Shown: positions 1 through 12,547, counted from the first letter of the stretch. The stretch: DNA of 64,000 nucleotides from Trogon surrucura (GCA_020746105.1 CM036658.1:12570689-12634688); one strand, 5' to 3'. Translations and numbers: made by a program. Notes: generated from the sequence alone by a model not told the origin.

Positions 1-581
1 CACTTTTTTGATCCAAATCTTCCATATCCATGATATTGTCTACCTGTGACAGTTATTCATTACAAAGTCTCTTACCTCCATCCTCACACAGATACCTTTT
101 GTCTTTACCTTGAAGGACTCTTCTTGGTTGACCAGCACCAGTACTCATCCTATTTTCTCAGATGTGCTAATTTGCTCCTCTGCTCCTCCATTTGCCCTTC
201 TTTCCCCATTCCTCACTCTTTGGAAGGCTTTCACATTACTCCTACAATAGCTTAATTAAGCAAGTGGTTATATGACTAGCTTGCACATCTTGCTTTATTA
301 TTGCTTCATCTTCCCAAACCACTCTTCCCAGCACTTATACCTAATCTGTCTTTTGGATCCCCTGTGATTAGATCAGACCAATGTTCTTCCCTTCAGCCTA
401 CTTTTGCCTTCATGTAATTCAGTTTCTCCCTGAAGCTTGCTTGCTTATCTATCTCTCTCATACTGAATATGAAAATGCCCCATTTTCTCCAAATTTAAAA
501 CAAGTTCAATATAACCAGACAGAAATGACTGAAAATTAAAATTTCAAATTTTCTTATTTCCATTTAAAAGAAATCACTGGA
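1..581. other. Unique AT-rich non-coding DNA
   Basis: Pyrimidine-rich unique sequence with no recognisable gene, RNA or repeat. The one ATG-to-stop frame of about 70 codons here has no domain and reads like a chance ORF in a C/T-rich strand. Confidence 0.6.
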
Positions 582-612
582 GTTGGAGCACTCTATGATT
601 CTATGATTCTCT
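582..612 (+). repeat. Possible CR1 3'-end remnant
   Basis: The stretch carries TTGGAGCA followed by two copies of the 8-bp unit CTATGATT. That resembles the last 25-30 bases of a sense CR1 tail. It is too short to be sure. Confidence 0.35.
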
Positions 613-1605
613 CCCTGACACCTCTGAACCATAGCATCCCATTGCCTGCTTTTCCTTCACATGAAATGTTGTGAGCAGTTTGATGGTTTAGTAGGGTTTT
701 CCTCATTCTCAGACGTATCTGTGAATGTTTAATCATCATTTCTAATTTCATCTAATGACCAAGGAGCATTTTGCTTAATTCACGCTGCAGCAGTATCTCC
801 ATCAATGGTGAAATGACATCTTTTGGAGACACAGGGTGACCAGGTGTAACAACCCAGCCTTTGTGGTGCAGCTGAGAGCACATTGTGCGACATAGCACTT
901 ACTGCTCCCTGCTCTGTGATTAGCTTTAACACAATCTTATACTGGGTTACTCTGCATGTTAGTGTGTATTTACAAATTTTGGAAAAAAAAATTATGGGCT
1001 GCCCGATCCAAGAGCATGGGAGAAGCGAGGCTTCTCAGCAACATGTCCCCAGGTCCAACCAGCAGTGATCTAGGGACGTGTCCCCAGCAGGCAGAGCCAG
1101 CACACTGAGCACACGTCATGTATGTACCCTCATCTGTGTCCGGACACAGGGATCAGACAGACACCCAGAGCACTCACACAGATGCAGCCTCCTCGTGCTC
1201 CCCAGTGCTTCCCTAACCATACCATAACAAATACTGTGTAATTCCAAATTGCTCTTCCCTAGCATCGCACAACATGTGCACCAGTCCTGGTCAGCAACAC
1301 ACCCTTCACTCTGAAATAAAACCTGGGGAGTGCTCGCAGTGACAGGCGGCAGGTGTCACACTGGGTGGATGGGCTGAGGATCTCCTCGAACAGCTTTGAG
1401 AGAGGCCCAGAGAAGGTGTGTGGGGTCTGCAATTTAGGCTCCCACCTGCTCTTGTGGCCCAGTGCTCTTTCACTCTTCTGCAGGTAGGTTTGCGAAGAGC
1501 TGATCGCATCTGGGATGGGCCTGGAAGTATTCTGGAGAAGTATTATTTCAGTACAACACCATCATCATCATCACACTGTGCTCCTTCGTGGGTGTTCAGA
1601 CAAGC
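613..1605. other. Non-coding DNA with a G+C-richer patch
   Basis: About 1000-1530 is clearly richer in G+C than its surroundings and carries small open frames on both strands (minus 1306-1509, plus from 1418). None matches a family I know. An AATAAA lies near 1315. I looked for LTR termini with a target duplication and found none. The 3' part holds CTTCTGCAG|GTAGGT at 1475-1489, which joins a splice-acceptor and a splice-donor motif. Confidence 0.45.
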
Positions 1606-1699
1606 TTATATATGTATATACATAAATGAGTGTATATACATATACACACACACATATATATATACACACATACACACAGACACACACATATGTATATAT
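1606..1699. repeat. Compound (TA)n/(CA)n microsatellite
   Basis: Alternating pyrimidine-purine tract: TATATGTATATACATA, then interleaved CACACA and TATATA runs. It supplies the repetitive Tyr/Ile/Thr/His part of an otherwise meaningless plus-strand ORF. An ATC triplet run lies just upstream at about 1559-1573. Confidence 0.85.
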
Positions 1700-2693
1700 G
1701 ACTACATTATTCGTTATCATTTTCATGCATTTTGGAGTTCACATGCTGCAAATTCTATAGTGAAATACTTGTTACACTGCTCAACCAGAGGTCAGTCCAT
1801 CCCCCTTGCCCTAAAGGCTGAGAGAAAACACAGGTTTAAATGAGGCAGCATGCAAACGTTCTGACCACAGGCCAGGGTTGCCTCTTGGGTGGATCTCCCA
1901 GTCAAAGGACACGTCAAAATGGATCACCCTGTTTTTCTGAGGTCTTAGTGTTTTCTTTTTCTGCTTGTATGTTTCTATACATCATAGAAAGAGATAGAGA
2001 TGAAGAACCCTGGAAGGTTTAATTTGGAGACACCAGACTGAATAAACATTCAGATTCTCTCACATCTAAATATGGAATTTTGCACTTTCTCTCCTAAACC
2101 ATCTAACATCGGTGTCTATTTGGGGCAGAATACTGAACAGATGTGGTGCTGCATGGCTAGACATGTGTTATCACGGTGAGGAATCAGAAAAACACTTCAT
2201 TTCTAAAATTTGGTAGTGAGTTCATCACTGAAGCAAGTTAGGAAATTGTGTCTTTAAAATGAGAATCAATAAGTATGCTGTTTTTAAAAAAAAATGAAAT
2301 CTAGGGCAAAGTGATAGGTTTCATGTAATTTTTTTTTTTTCCATTTTCTTTTTTTTTTTTGATGAGTGTCTTGTCCAAATGATTATACTCCAATAGGATT
2401 CTGAATCCCTGGCATATTATTGAGCTCTCCATGTTTGCAAACAGATGTGCACCACTCGTGACCCAGAAATGCTGGCACAAATCTGTATTGCCTTGGGCTG
2501 TTTAGCTTAGTGCTGTTTCTCTGCATGTCATTATGTGTTTCTGCCCGTCACGTGTTTTGAGATTTGCATCTTGTAATCTGAGATGACGTGAAAAACAAAC
2601 TTTAGAGATGTGTTTCTGAGGCAGAGTTTTTTGTTGTCTCACACTCCCTGTCAATTCATATGCTGCTCTACTATTCAGAAAATAACAAGTCAC
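1700..2693. other. Unique AT-rich non-coding DNA
   Basis: No gene or dispersed repeat recognised. Homopolymer A and T runs occur near 2284-2293 and 2330-2360. Confidence 0.55.
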
Positions 2694-2863
2694 CTCCTAG
2701 TTCATTTACAGTCAGTACTAGTCCCCCGTGGAACCATGACAAAGGAGTTTTTAATACACTGAAAGAAGTATTTCAGAACAAAAGAAAATCACCAATGTTT
2801 AAACCGATGCTTGAAAAGCTTAAAGAGAAATCTTTTCTGACATCTGTTTCATTAGAAGCTTAA
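2694..2863 (+). CDS. Exon-like segment, possible terminal coding exon
   Basis: An acceptor-like pyrimidine-rich run ending TTCATTTACAG (to about 2710) is followed by an open frame to TAA at 2861-2863. The predicted peptide is Lys/Glu-rich and helix-prone. It includes VFNTLKEVFQNKRK and PMLEKLKEK, and ends near SVSLEA. Composition and codon choice look more protein-like than other short frames nearby. I do not recognise the family and assign no function. There is no CpG island and no confidently linked upstream exon in the window. It could be the 3' coding exon of a gene that starts left of the window, a decayed pseudogene, or chance. The start given includes a few bases before the likely acceptor. 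Confidence 0.3.
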
Positions 2864-3032
2864 GCAACCATTTAAAACCACCCACATCTTTGTACAAAAG
2901 ACTGTTTTGCAGCAAGTTTTCTTGTGAATTGTGATTAAAATTCCTCCCCATTCTCTGTATCATACACGCAGTTTTGTAGCATGAACCCTCATACAGCATT
3001 CCTTAGAAAGAAGAGCCCGATCAAAGGGCATC
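2864..3032. other. Non-coding sequence after the exon-like segment
   Basis: If 2694-2863 is a terminal exon this would be 3'UTR. The only weak polyadenylation-like hexamer is ATTAAA near 2934. No other feature seen. Confidence 0.35.
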
Positions 3033-3046
3033 GTTGCCATAGCAAC
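3033..3046. promoter_or_regulatory. RFX X-box-like motif
   Basis: GTTGCCATAGCAAC is an inverted repeat of GTTGCY half-sites with a 2-bp spacer. It is one base away from a perfect palindrome. It fits the X-box bound by RFX-family factors, which in animals often mark ciliary gene promoters. There is no CpG island or obvious first exon beside it, so function is inferred from the motif only. Confidence 0.45.
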
Positions 3047-5880
3047 ATTTTTGTATTCTGAAATGCTATAACATTACATTTTTTTATCTTAAGCTTTTGT
3101 AGGCTGCAAATGCCATCTTTTGTCATTCAGACTGTCAGTTAACCTCTCAAGACTCGTTCAGGATTACTTTCATTTTGTGATGGAATTCCTTAGTATTAAA
3201 TTATGGGCTGCTCTACTGCTATTGTAACTCAAACAATGGTTATAGGAGTCAGGCGCTTAGAAGTTGGTTTCAGCATCACTATAAAGTCATTTGACCTCAA
3301 ATATTGGTATTTTCTGCTGCTCCTTATAAGAAGAAACATGTCTGCTGATTCCAAAATAGACTTCCAAATAAACTTTAGGAGATCTCTGAAGTTTCCTATC
3401 CCAGCACATCTACAAAATATGAAAGGTAGATAGGAGTCCTGAGAGATTTTAAAGTTTTTTAAGAGGTTGCTATTTTGATCTTCACTTAACAATTTGCTTT
3501 ACCAATAAAAATCTATTGTTCAGTTACATTGTTTTCAGCAACTGTAATAAGCCTTGATTGTGTTTTAAGTAGGGTTTCTGAGCTCCCTCTGCAGCAGCAG
3601 TAGCAAAGCCTCAGACAATAACACCGGCTCCAGTAGCGCTCACTGTAAGCAAATCATCAGACACTGGGAGGGCAGAAATTAGGAGCAAGAGAAATAGTTT
3701 GGTAATGAATATTAACAGAATGATTAAACAGTAGAGTGGATCAGGTCTGTGCTCTCATGACTGTTTTTGTCTGAGGTTCAACAACTGCACTTGTGCTCCA
3801 CCACTTTTTCTGCTGCAACTTCGCGTTCACTTGGCTCTGGCTTCTTTACCCATTACAGATGCAGCTGGCAATTGCCAGAAGAATGGTGATATTGAGCTCA
3901 GCATGTCTCTGTGTGTGGAAACTAGTATTAACTGGGACTGTTGGCAGGGGATTGTATCTCTGAGGTCATTGACTACAAAAGCCAGGATTGCATTTTTTCC
4001 CAGACTTCTGCAGAATGACCTTATGATGCCAGAGAACCTGATCTTGGGCTGATATCCTGGGATCAGACTGCCAGTCACAGAAAAGATCAGAAGAGCTCAG
4101 GATGTAACTGGTTATGGAGCAGGAAGAACACAGAGGGCAGAGACCGGAAACCGTGCACAAACCTGTCTTTGGCTCCTGCCAGGCAGCACAGAAGGCCACC
4201 CCCAGCTGCAGGGTCAGATAGTGTCATGCACAGTGTGTTCCAGCCAGCTTGAGGTTGGTTCTGAGCCCAAGCTTGCAAGAGTTAGAGGTCATTGTGGTAC
4301 CAACTTGTAGGTGTACACTCTCAAATTATGGTGACTGCAGGGAAGTCACACGTTGGTCCTGTTCTGGCCCAGAGCAATTTTTCCCTGCTTATTCTATCTG
4401 ATAGATCCTGCAGGCCTGAGCAGCACTTCCTCAGGACTAAGATGCATTTTTAAGCTTGGCTAGGAATTTTTTTATTTGCTTTTTTCTTGGTTTACAGATA
4501 ATCAGTCCATTACATAGTTCTTCCTTTATCCAAAGTACACTGAAGAGCTCTCATCTAGACCTCACAGGGAATTTGCTTTTACCCCAAACCAGTAAAACAG
4601 GTCACAGAGACCACTGCTTGTCGAGATTTCGCTGGAAAATTCTCCTATTTTTTTGTGGAGGTTAACTATTGCTGCACATGGACATCCTATATTTCAAGTA
4701 CTTGTGTAGGATACTGTTGTGATAAGGAAGTTTGCACTTTTGGGGTCTCCCTCAAGCCTGAATTTTACTTGGAGGGCTTGTGGATGTAATGGAAGATACC
4801 AGAACACTGCCGTTGGCTACTGTTGTATAACTACGGGCAGAGACTACGTTGTTCCCTACCCCCAGGCAGTGGTTCATATAATTTGTGTTCCATTTTGCAC
4901 CAGACACTCTTTCTCAATCAACAGATGTACTTTCTTTGAGAAGAACTTTCTGCATATGAACAAGGGGCAGTTTTCCTTTCACCAGACTGAATTTACTCAC
5001 AGTTCTCACAACAGCTTATTATCACAAGCACACTATATTGTGCTTTTTTAGACTCGAAATTCATTATTTATTTTCAAGGAGTAACTGTGAGTGGACTTGT
5101 ACTATTTCTGCTGCCTAGGACCTACTTTTTTTTTTTGTTTTCTTTTACTATAACACAGAACTCTTTGTTTAAACATTGAAAAGATAAAGGAGGAAGGTAT
5201 TACAGATGTGGTGGTTAAAATGAATAGGATTTAAAACCAGTGGTCTTCTAAATCAGCTCACTGCTATACAGCTCAGTCAGTAAACACATATAAAGTACAG
5301 AGCTCCAGCAAAGTCATTTAATTTTCACATGCTAGTGGCTTGCTGAAAGCTTAGCAGTTCTCCTGAGCTGCTGTCCAACTGAGATCTTTAAATTTCTCTC
5401 CCACAGAACACATGCACTATTAATCTGGAGTACACTTGTCATAGCTGTAGACTTTGTACCATCTACCCATATTTTTAAATATGGATTCTTTTCATTATTA
5501 ATACTGCTCTGAAAGTGTAAGGTGCAATTCCTAAAATAACCAAAAAAGTATATTTTGTTCTTTGAAAGTTACATTAAGAATTAAAATCAGATTTTAGCCT
5601 TCAAAGATCATTAAGAAAAGTGGGCAACAGCAGACTAATTCCATATGCTAAATTAGGCATTAGATTTTAAAAATTACTGGAAGTAAAATTTCCTTTCTTT
5701 CTCTCTCCCTTAAATTATGAGATATTCCCAAGAAAAAAGCTTGATCCATCAGAATTTTTCATTTTCAAGGGCTGCCTCTTGGGTGCACCAACATGGGCCA
5801 GCAGCATCCAGAAAAAAACAACTCAAATTTGAGTCCTTCCATCAACAGAAGCCCTTTGCCTAAGGCTGTGGGAATATCCT
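3047..5880. other. Unique non-coding DNA
   Basis: AT-rich with a moderately G+C-richer stretch at about 3990-4420. Several overlapping short ORFs on both strands (3229-3492, 3827-4278, 4719-5051) have no recognisable domain and are most likely chance frames. No dispersed repeat recognised. Confidence 0.5.
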
Positions 5881-5943
5881 TTTGTTTTGCTTTGGTTTGG
5901 TTTGATTTGGTTTGGTTTCGTTGCTTTGTTTTGGTTTGTTTTT
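5881..5943. repeat. Imperfect (TTTGG)n low-complexity tract
   Basis: Runs of TTTGG/TTTGA/TTTCG on the plus strand, giving a Lys/Thr/Asn-rich shadow ORF on the minus strand. No function implied. Confidence 0.75.
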
Positions 5944-8900
5944 CAGTACTTGTTAAAGAATGGTTGAAAACACCTTGTGTTTGAGGATAGTTTAGAAAAA
6001 AATGGAGCAAAATCCTCAGTGTCTTCAAAACACAGTTTTCTCTTGAAAGTTATTTCACTTGCCAAGAAAAAAGCATTTGAAATTTACTTTTGTTTATGCA
6101 ATTTTTAAATAATTTTCCAATTTTTGAACACTAATAATGTCTTCTGTCAGTATTAAAGCAAGTGGAAGGGCTTGCAAAAACAGGCCACAATTTATTGGTC
6201 ATGCTGCTGCCTCTCATATATGTTAAAATTAAAAGCTTAAAAGTAAGCCACGCTGCTGCTATCGAAATTCAAAGCAGTGATGAAAGCCTGAAAAAAAATA
6301 TTATTATTTCACAAGGAATTTGATCTGGAAAAAATCCCACAGTTAAAACCTCTGTAGATACCATTCTTGATGACCTGGTTTATTACCTATTTATGTGAAG
6401 TGTTTTTCTTTTTTTCATCGTCCTCTTCTGTCAGATTCTGTTGATGTGAGAGTATTGATACTAAAAACTGTGGTTCAGTTTATGGACACAAAACAATTCT
6501 AAACAACTTTGTGTTTGTAACTTCTGTTATAGCACTAAACAAGGTGCTATTATCCCAGGTTGACTGAGATATTACAAAGAGGATCAGAGTTTAGGGAGCT
6601 GATCAAGATGACTACCGAATATGACATAAATATTTCGGCAGAAAGACAGATTCCTTCTGAAATTTGTCTTTCCAAATTCCTCCCTCCTTGCAAGTACCCA
6701 ATGAGAATTTAAAATATTTTTAAAATTATTTTATGTAATGCTTTTGCTGAATGCCTTTTTTTCCTACTGAAAGCACAGTGCTGTCAGCCTTTTCCTGCTA
6801 TATTTGTATTTTAAAAATATGGTTCATCTATATAATTTGTGCTGATAGACAGTGGCTCTAAAACAGGGAACTGATTCTTCCAAAATGAGTAGGATCATGC
6901 TGGCTGCAGATTTCTGTAACCAAGAATCATATGCCTATCTATACAGCCTAAAATTTAGTTAATAATTGCTATTTTATACTGAGCATCTAATACAGAATCA
7001 CCAAAAACGTAAACAACAAACCTACATGCTACATTTGCAGAAGGAAAAATTAGCAGTTCTAACAAGCAGGAAAAAAAAATCTTCAAACGTTCAATATGTA
7101 TGTTGGAAAATACTTTAAAGAATATTTTGTGTAACTGTCGGACAGTCCAGTGAAAAAACTTGTCCGTGACTTTTTAAAGATTATTTCTTCAATTTTTGAA
7201 GCTTTATTTTGTACTATTTTTATAATTACCACATGTGAGGCTGCTCTGAACATTGAGAAGAAAAGCAAATATAAAAATATGCAGGAGGAGTGCTCCAGAA
7301 GGGGAGTATGGAAAAACTGCTGGACACACGCACATACACACAAGTGAACAAGCAAACAAAAACATCAAAAAAAAGAGAGAAGAAAAAAATAGCCTGTTGT
7401 AAAAAAAACAGAGGCTCAGATCCATACATACTATGTGCTGTGGGTCAGTACAATATAAAAAAAAAGAAACCATAACCACAACATATGTAGTACAGCCTAA
7501 GAACTGCACAGTAAATACTCGGTTTTTTCCCATATGGCATGTTTACAGTCACCAGATGAAATCCTAGATGATTACTCTGAAGGCTTATTGCATAACAGGA
7601 ACTGATTTGCTGATGAAGGACAAGAAAAGATTAAACAGAGATTTTCCAGGGTCAAGCCATTTCACATCCATTCAGATTCATTGTAATTTCAAAAGCTTTC
7701 TTTGTAGATCTACAGCAGATAGCTATGGCTAAGCTTTAAATGTGGTAGGGGATTAGATAAATCAGTATCCTGTTTCTGTTGCTATATCCAGGTCTTTGCC
7801 TGAAGTACTCATACTTTCACTGAAATTGCAGGATCAAGAATTGTTATTTTTGTAGCCAGTAGGTGAGATTAATCAATTTAAAAGGAGATTTTTGTCAGTT
7901 AGAACTAATCCATGAACATTCAAATTCCTAGCTAGCAATTTATGTCAAATATCCTTTGCTCTAAGGGAAATTATCATACTTCTGTGGAAGATTTTGCAGC
8001 AGATTAAATATGTCTTCCTGATTCTGGTACTAAAATGTATGAAGCAACATTTGAGTACCTCAGAGGTAAAAATTCACACCTATATAAACAAACCATGGAG
8101 CTGTAGACATTGATGTAATCTTTGTGCAAAAGTGGTATCTGGTTTGGCTTGTGAAACTGGGCAAAAATGCCTCCTACTGAGCCATACAGCCTAAAAAAAT
8201 TTCTTTCATTTCAAAGCAGCTAAAAGTAACTGTAGCTTTTTCTGAATAGCTTCAGCTGTAAAACAGCTACAGAAGGTACTGGCAAACATTGAAGCTATTC
8301 ATATCATCATTTTGCTTCTTGTGAGTTGATTCATGTAAAGAGGACAAAACACTGGTTGTAAGATAGCCCAAAGTATGTACATATTAAGAATGTATAAAAT
8401 AACAGTATAAGTATCTCTATTATACTTGTGTATATTATGCATAAAAAAAGATTTTCAGGCTTAGGGTTCTGACTATATATGCGTGACATTTGTATCACAA
8501 AATTATCAAATATCATCAATGCTATATTCACATGTGCAAAACACTATTTAGCCGCTGTTCAAATTTACTGTTTAGCCCTTAAAATATATTTCCTGGCTTA
8601 TTTTCCTCATTCTGTGTTTACTTACAAGACAGTAGTAAAATATGTGCTTTCCCACATGCACTATACACTTCAACCAAAATGTGTGAGAAATTAATAATTC
8701 AGACCCTACAGAAAGTGCAGAATCTGGCATTTGCTATATCTGTCAGACGGTTCAAGGTGCGCCTGTGGGAATTTGAAATATGTTTGAAGTTATTTACAAC
8801 CATTCTTTTGGAAGGAAAAAAAAAAAATAAGGAGTCCTGGGCTGGAATATGTACAAACAAGTGCATGAAAGACAAAGGGATTCAAAGCTTGTTAGCTATG

Positions 8901-9214
8901 CCTTGTTATTTTGTCTGCGGACATATGCTACATTCATACTTGGACTTATGAAAAGAGCATCTGAAATTCTGACCTGAAGGTGGGTCCTCTATTCTGTGTG
9001 AACTCCACCAGATCAGCATGCTCTTCACAGCCTCCTCCCAAGCATTGAATGAAGAGCTTTCATTAACAAAAATTTGTACTGCAAATGCAAAACACTAAGC
9101 AATTGCCCAGAGGAATTTCAACTAATTCCTCAGAGAAATTTAAGTAGAGCAGGTTGAAAACGCACATTGGAAAGGACTGGAATGGGCCATTGTACCACTA
9201 CAGATTCATATACT
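5944..9214. other. Unique AT-rich non-coding DNA
   Basis: No gene or repeat family recognised. There are A-rich low-complexity stretches near 7070-7080 and 7365-7410. The minus-strand frames at 7083-7533 are hydrophobic because they read these A-rich runs in reverse. The plus frame at 8679-8951 has no recognised domain. Confidence 0.55.
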
Positions 9215-10905
9215 GACACTTGCAAGAAATCTCATGGTCACTTGCTGTTGTTCTCATGGAGAATTTCAACTTTCCAGTATCTGCTGCAAATACAACACAG
9301 CAGAGAGGGAACACTCCGGAAATGTGTGGAGGATAACTTCCTCACACAGCTGGCAAATGAACTGACAAAGGGAGACGCCCTGCAGGACCTCCCGTTTGTG
9401 AACAGAGAAGGTCTAGTGGAGGATGTGGCAGCTGGAGGCAGTTTAGGAAACAATGACCATGAAATGATGAAGTTCTCTATTTTTATAGATGTTAGAAGGG
9501 GGACAGCAAAACTACCACCTTGGACTTCAGAAGCTCAAACTTTGACTTGTTTGGGAGGTTACTTGATAGAATTCATTGGAAATCAGTTTTGAAGGGTATA
9601 GGAATCCATGAAGGCTGGACCGTTTTTAAGAACGAAGTGTTAAAGGCACAGGAGCAGGCCATCCCCATGTGCCGTAAGATGAGCCACCAGCAAGGAAGAC
9701 CAGCCTGGCTGAACAGGGAGATTTTGCTGAAAATCAGGGAAAGAAAGGAGAGTTTATGGTCTCTGGAAGAGGGGGTGGGCCACTAATAGCAAGTACAAGA
9801 ATACTGTTAGGTTATGCAAGGAGATAATTAGAAGGCCCAAAGCCCAGTTAGAAGTTGATCTGGCTTTGGAGGTAAAGGACAGCAAGAAAAGGTTCTATAA
9901 ATATATTAACAACAACAACAACAAAGTCTAGGGAAAGCCTCCATGCCCAGCTAGACCCAGGAGGAAATATGGTAACCAAAGACAAGGATAAGGCGGAGGT
10001 GCTTAATGCATTATTTGCCTCGGTCTTTAGTAATAGAAACACTTGTACTGAGTAAAGCCAGCCAAGAGACAGGGGCCAGAAGCAAAATGTCCCGCTCAAA
10101 ATACAGGAGAAGATGATCAGTGACCTGCTGCTCTACATCTAAGTGCACAAATCTATGGGGCTGGATGGGATTCATCCTAGAGGTGTACATCGTGAGAGAA
10201 CTGTCAGGGGTGCTAACCAAGACAATGTCCCTCATTTATCAGCAGTCCTGGCTGACTGGGGATGCCCCAGCTGATTGGAAGTCAGGCGGTATATGAGAAG
10301 GAATGTAAGGAAGATCTGGGAAATTACAGGCCTGTCAGTTTGACTTCAGTGCCAGGGAAGCTGATGGAACAGGTCATCCTGAGTTCCATTATGCAGCACC
10401 TGCAGCACAACCAGGTGATCAGACCCAGTCAGCATGGGTTTGTGAAGGGCAGGTCCTGTTTAACAAACCTAATCTCCTTCTATGACAGGGTGATGCACTT
10501 GTTGGGTGAAGGAGAGGTTGTGGGTGTTGTCTGCCTTGACTTTAGTAAGGGAATTGACACTGTTGCCCACAGCATTCTCTTAGAGAAACTGACTGCTCTG
10601 GCTTGGGTGGGCATATGCTTTGCTGGGTAAAAAACTGGTCAGATGGCCAAGTCCAAAGAGTCATGGTCAATGGAGTTAAATCCAGTCAGCGGCTGGTCAT
10701 GAGGGGTGTCCCCCAAGGTTCAATACTGGGGCCAGTCCTGCATAACATTTTCATCAATTATTTGAATGACGGCACAGAGTGCACCCTCAGTAAGTTTGCA
10801 GATGACACCAAGCTGTGTGGAAGTGTCGATCTGCTGAAAGGTAAGGAGGCTTTACAGAGGGATCTAGATGGGCTGGATCACTGGGCCAAGGCCAGTCACA
10901 TGACT
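9215..10905 (+). mobile_element. CR1 LINE copy A (old; 5' and 3' truncated)
   Basis: A decayed sense-strand CR1 covering the end of the endonuclease and much of the reverse transcriptase. Homology becomes recognisable around a degraded endonuclease core (FNFP, near 9260) and fades after 10900, within the thumb region. The last roughly 0.8 kb of ORF2 and the 3'UTR are absent. Reverse-transcribed LINEs normally keep their 3' end, so this end was probably removed by a later deletion. The copy differs strongly from the younger copies in this window and belongs to an older lineage. An (AAC)n run at 9906-9924 lies inside it. Confidence 0.88.
9240..10900 (+). pseudogene. CR1 ORF2 remnant (endonuclease-reverse transcriptase)
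   Basis: ORF2 encodes the endonuclease and reverse transcriptase that copy CR1 RNA into a nicked target site. Pieces lie in different frames. The endonuclease C-terminus includes NNDHEM near 9450. The linker includes EVLKAQEQAIPMCRK (about 9633-9677) and PAWLNREIL. The fingers and palm start with [17 protein letters not shown] (about 10322). Motif A reads [11 protein letters not shown], where the younger copies have DFSKAFDTV. Motif B is VPQGSILGP (about 10708) and motif C is FADDTKLCG (about 10797). Stops and frameshifts, for example after 9786 and between 10630 and 10640, make it non-functional. Confidence 0.85.
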
Positions 10906-12446
10906 GTCATATCTCCATACTACTTGAACTCCAACCTTTACAAGGTATGCTTTTAGTGTCAGCCACAAGAGCAATTTGCAGTAAAAAAACGCTGTAAGCC
11001 TTCTGATTTAAATAGCCTTCTGACTTAAAAGCCCGATTTAAATAGCAAAAGGCCCAGAGGGCCTCCAATATCCTTCCTAAACACGATGATTTCTCTCACT
11101 TTAAAAACCAAAAGCCTTCAAGTTTTCCAGCTTTGTTTTAAGGTGCTACTTTTTCCTCCCTCTAAAGCCATACTTGAAGGATAAATAACCCAGTAACCTT
11201 CATGTCCATCTACTTTACTTGATTTACCTACGTTAAAAAAAAAAAAAACCAAACTAGTATAAACATTCTGACTCACTAGATTTTGGATCTGTGATACCCT
11301 CGACTTTGGGGAAGGCTGTAAGACTTCTTTCATATCAACTGCTGAAGCGAGATCATAAGACACAGATAACTTGTTTGCAAGGCTTTTCTGCGTTCTGCTC
11401 CTGCCTCCAGTACCTAAATGCACTGTAGTCGTGATCAACATCTCTGAAAATTATCCACATACCAAGTACCTCTGGTGATGTTTCCAAACCACTAGGCAGA
11501 GATGAAAGTCCTAGTATTATTGAACTTTCTTGTTTTGTGCAAAGAGCAATAATAAAATGAAAGTGTTGAAATATATCACCCAGAAGAGCTATCAGTATAT
11601 TTCTTTATTGAAAAGTGGAAGAGTTCATTAAAAGAAATATTCCATTTTCCATCTGCAGTCATTCCTTTGGCTTTCAAGATTAGTTATCTTTGGGGATCAT
11701 TTTTAATCCTTCAAAATATTACATGTGGGAGAGCAATACTCCACCTATGTGAAGATATTAAATCTTTACAGCTTTAATACTGAAACAAATTCCCATGGTC
11801 CGTCTTTTGTTTTACCACCTTCGTTTGCTAAACAAGCATTTCTGTGAACTCTATCCTCTGCAGGCTCATAACATTTTTTTCCTCCTTGTTCCCTACATTG
11901 TTTATATAAAATTTATGTTATGGAATATCATATTTTCTTGCATATACACTCTAGACAAAAGCAATGAAGTCACACCTGAATTCAAGAAAAACCTTGAAAC
12001 ACAGCCTTTGTGAAATTTCCATTACTGCAAATCAATTTTAAACAATGTTCTGTTCTACATGTACAAAATATGCATTTTTAAATGTCCTCACTAGATTTTT
12101 ATCAACCAAAACAAAGAAATCCCTTCTCATTCCAAAGCAGAATAAAATCTTGACCTACTGCAGCCTGGGAGCAGAAGAGATCTGTAAATGGAAATGACAG
12201 GGCTCAGGGCATTAATTTTGAAGACTTAATGGAAAAAAGAGTAAACAAAAAAAGAATCACCTTTTATGAAAGTTTCGAGTTTCTGTCCTCAAAATAACCC
12301 AAACCACTTACAGAACTCATCTGGAGATATTCTAGAGACCTCAGCTATTCAGAAATAACTAAGCAACTGCTCAATACATTAATAAAATGACTAACCTCTT
12401 CTATCTGATGCCGTGAAAAGCTGAAATCAGAACTTAATAGCCTTGA
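10906..12446. other. Unique non-coding DNA
   Basis: AT-rich, no gene or repeat recognised. Short minus-strand frame 11118-11441 has no recognisable domain. TTGA at 12443-12446 is the left copy of the LTR1 target duplication. Confidence 0.55.
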
Positions 12447-12466
12447 TGTCTATTAAGCAGGTATTC

Positions 12467-12472
12467 TTTATT
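12467..12472 (-). terminator. LTR1 polyadenylation signal
   Basis: AATAAA on the minus strand, about 20 bp from the CA end of LTR1, so U5 is very short or the R/U5 boundary is close to the terminus. Confidence 0.55.
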
Positions 12473-12539
12473 GCTGCGCAGGACACACAGAGGATAGCTC
12501 CGTCTAGTGTGTGTGTCCCGAGAAAGGCCAAACATACAG

Positions 12540-12547
12540 TTTTTATA
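12540..12547 (-). promoter_or_regulatory. LTR1 TATA box
   Basis: TATAAAAA on the minus strand, just downstream (in LTR sense) of the 51-bp duplicated segment and upstream of the AATAAA. Correct spacing for an LTR core promoter; activity unknown. Confidence 0.55.

Noticed and set aside
1306..1509. G+C-rich patch as a third LTR (AATAAA near 1315)
   Set aside because: No TG...CA ends with matching flanking duplication could be found.
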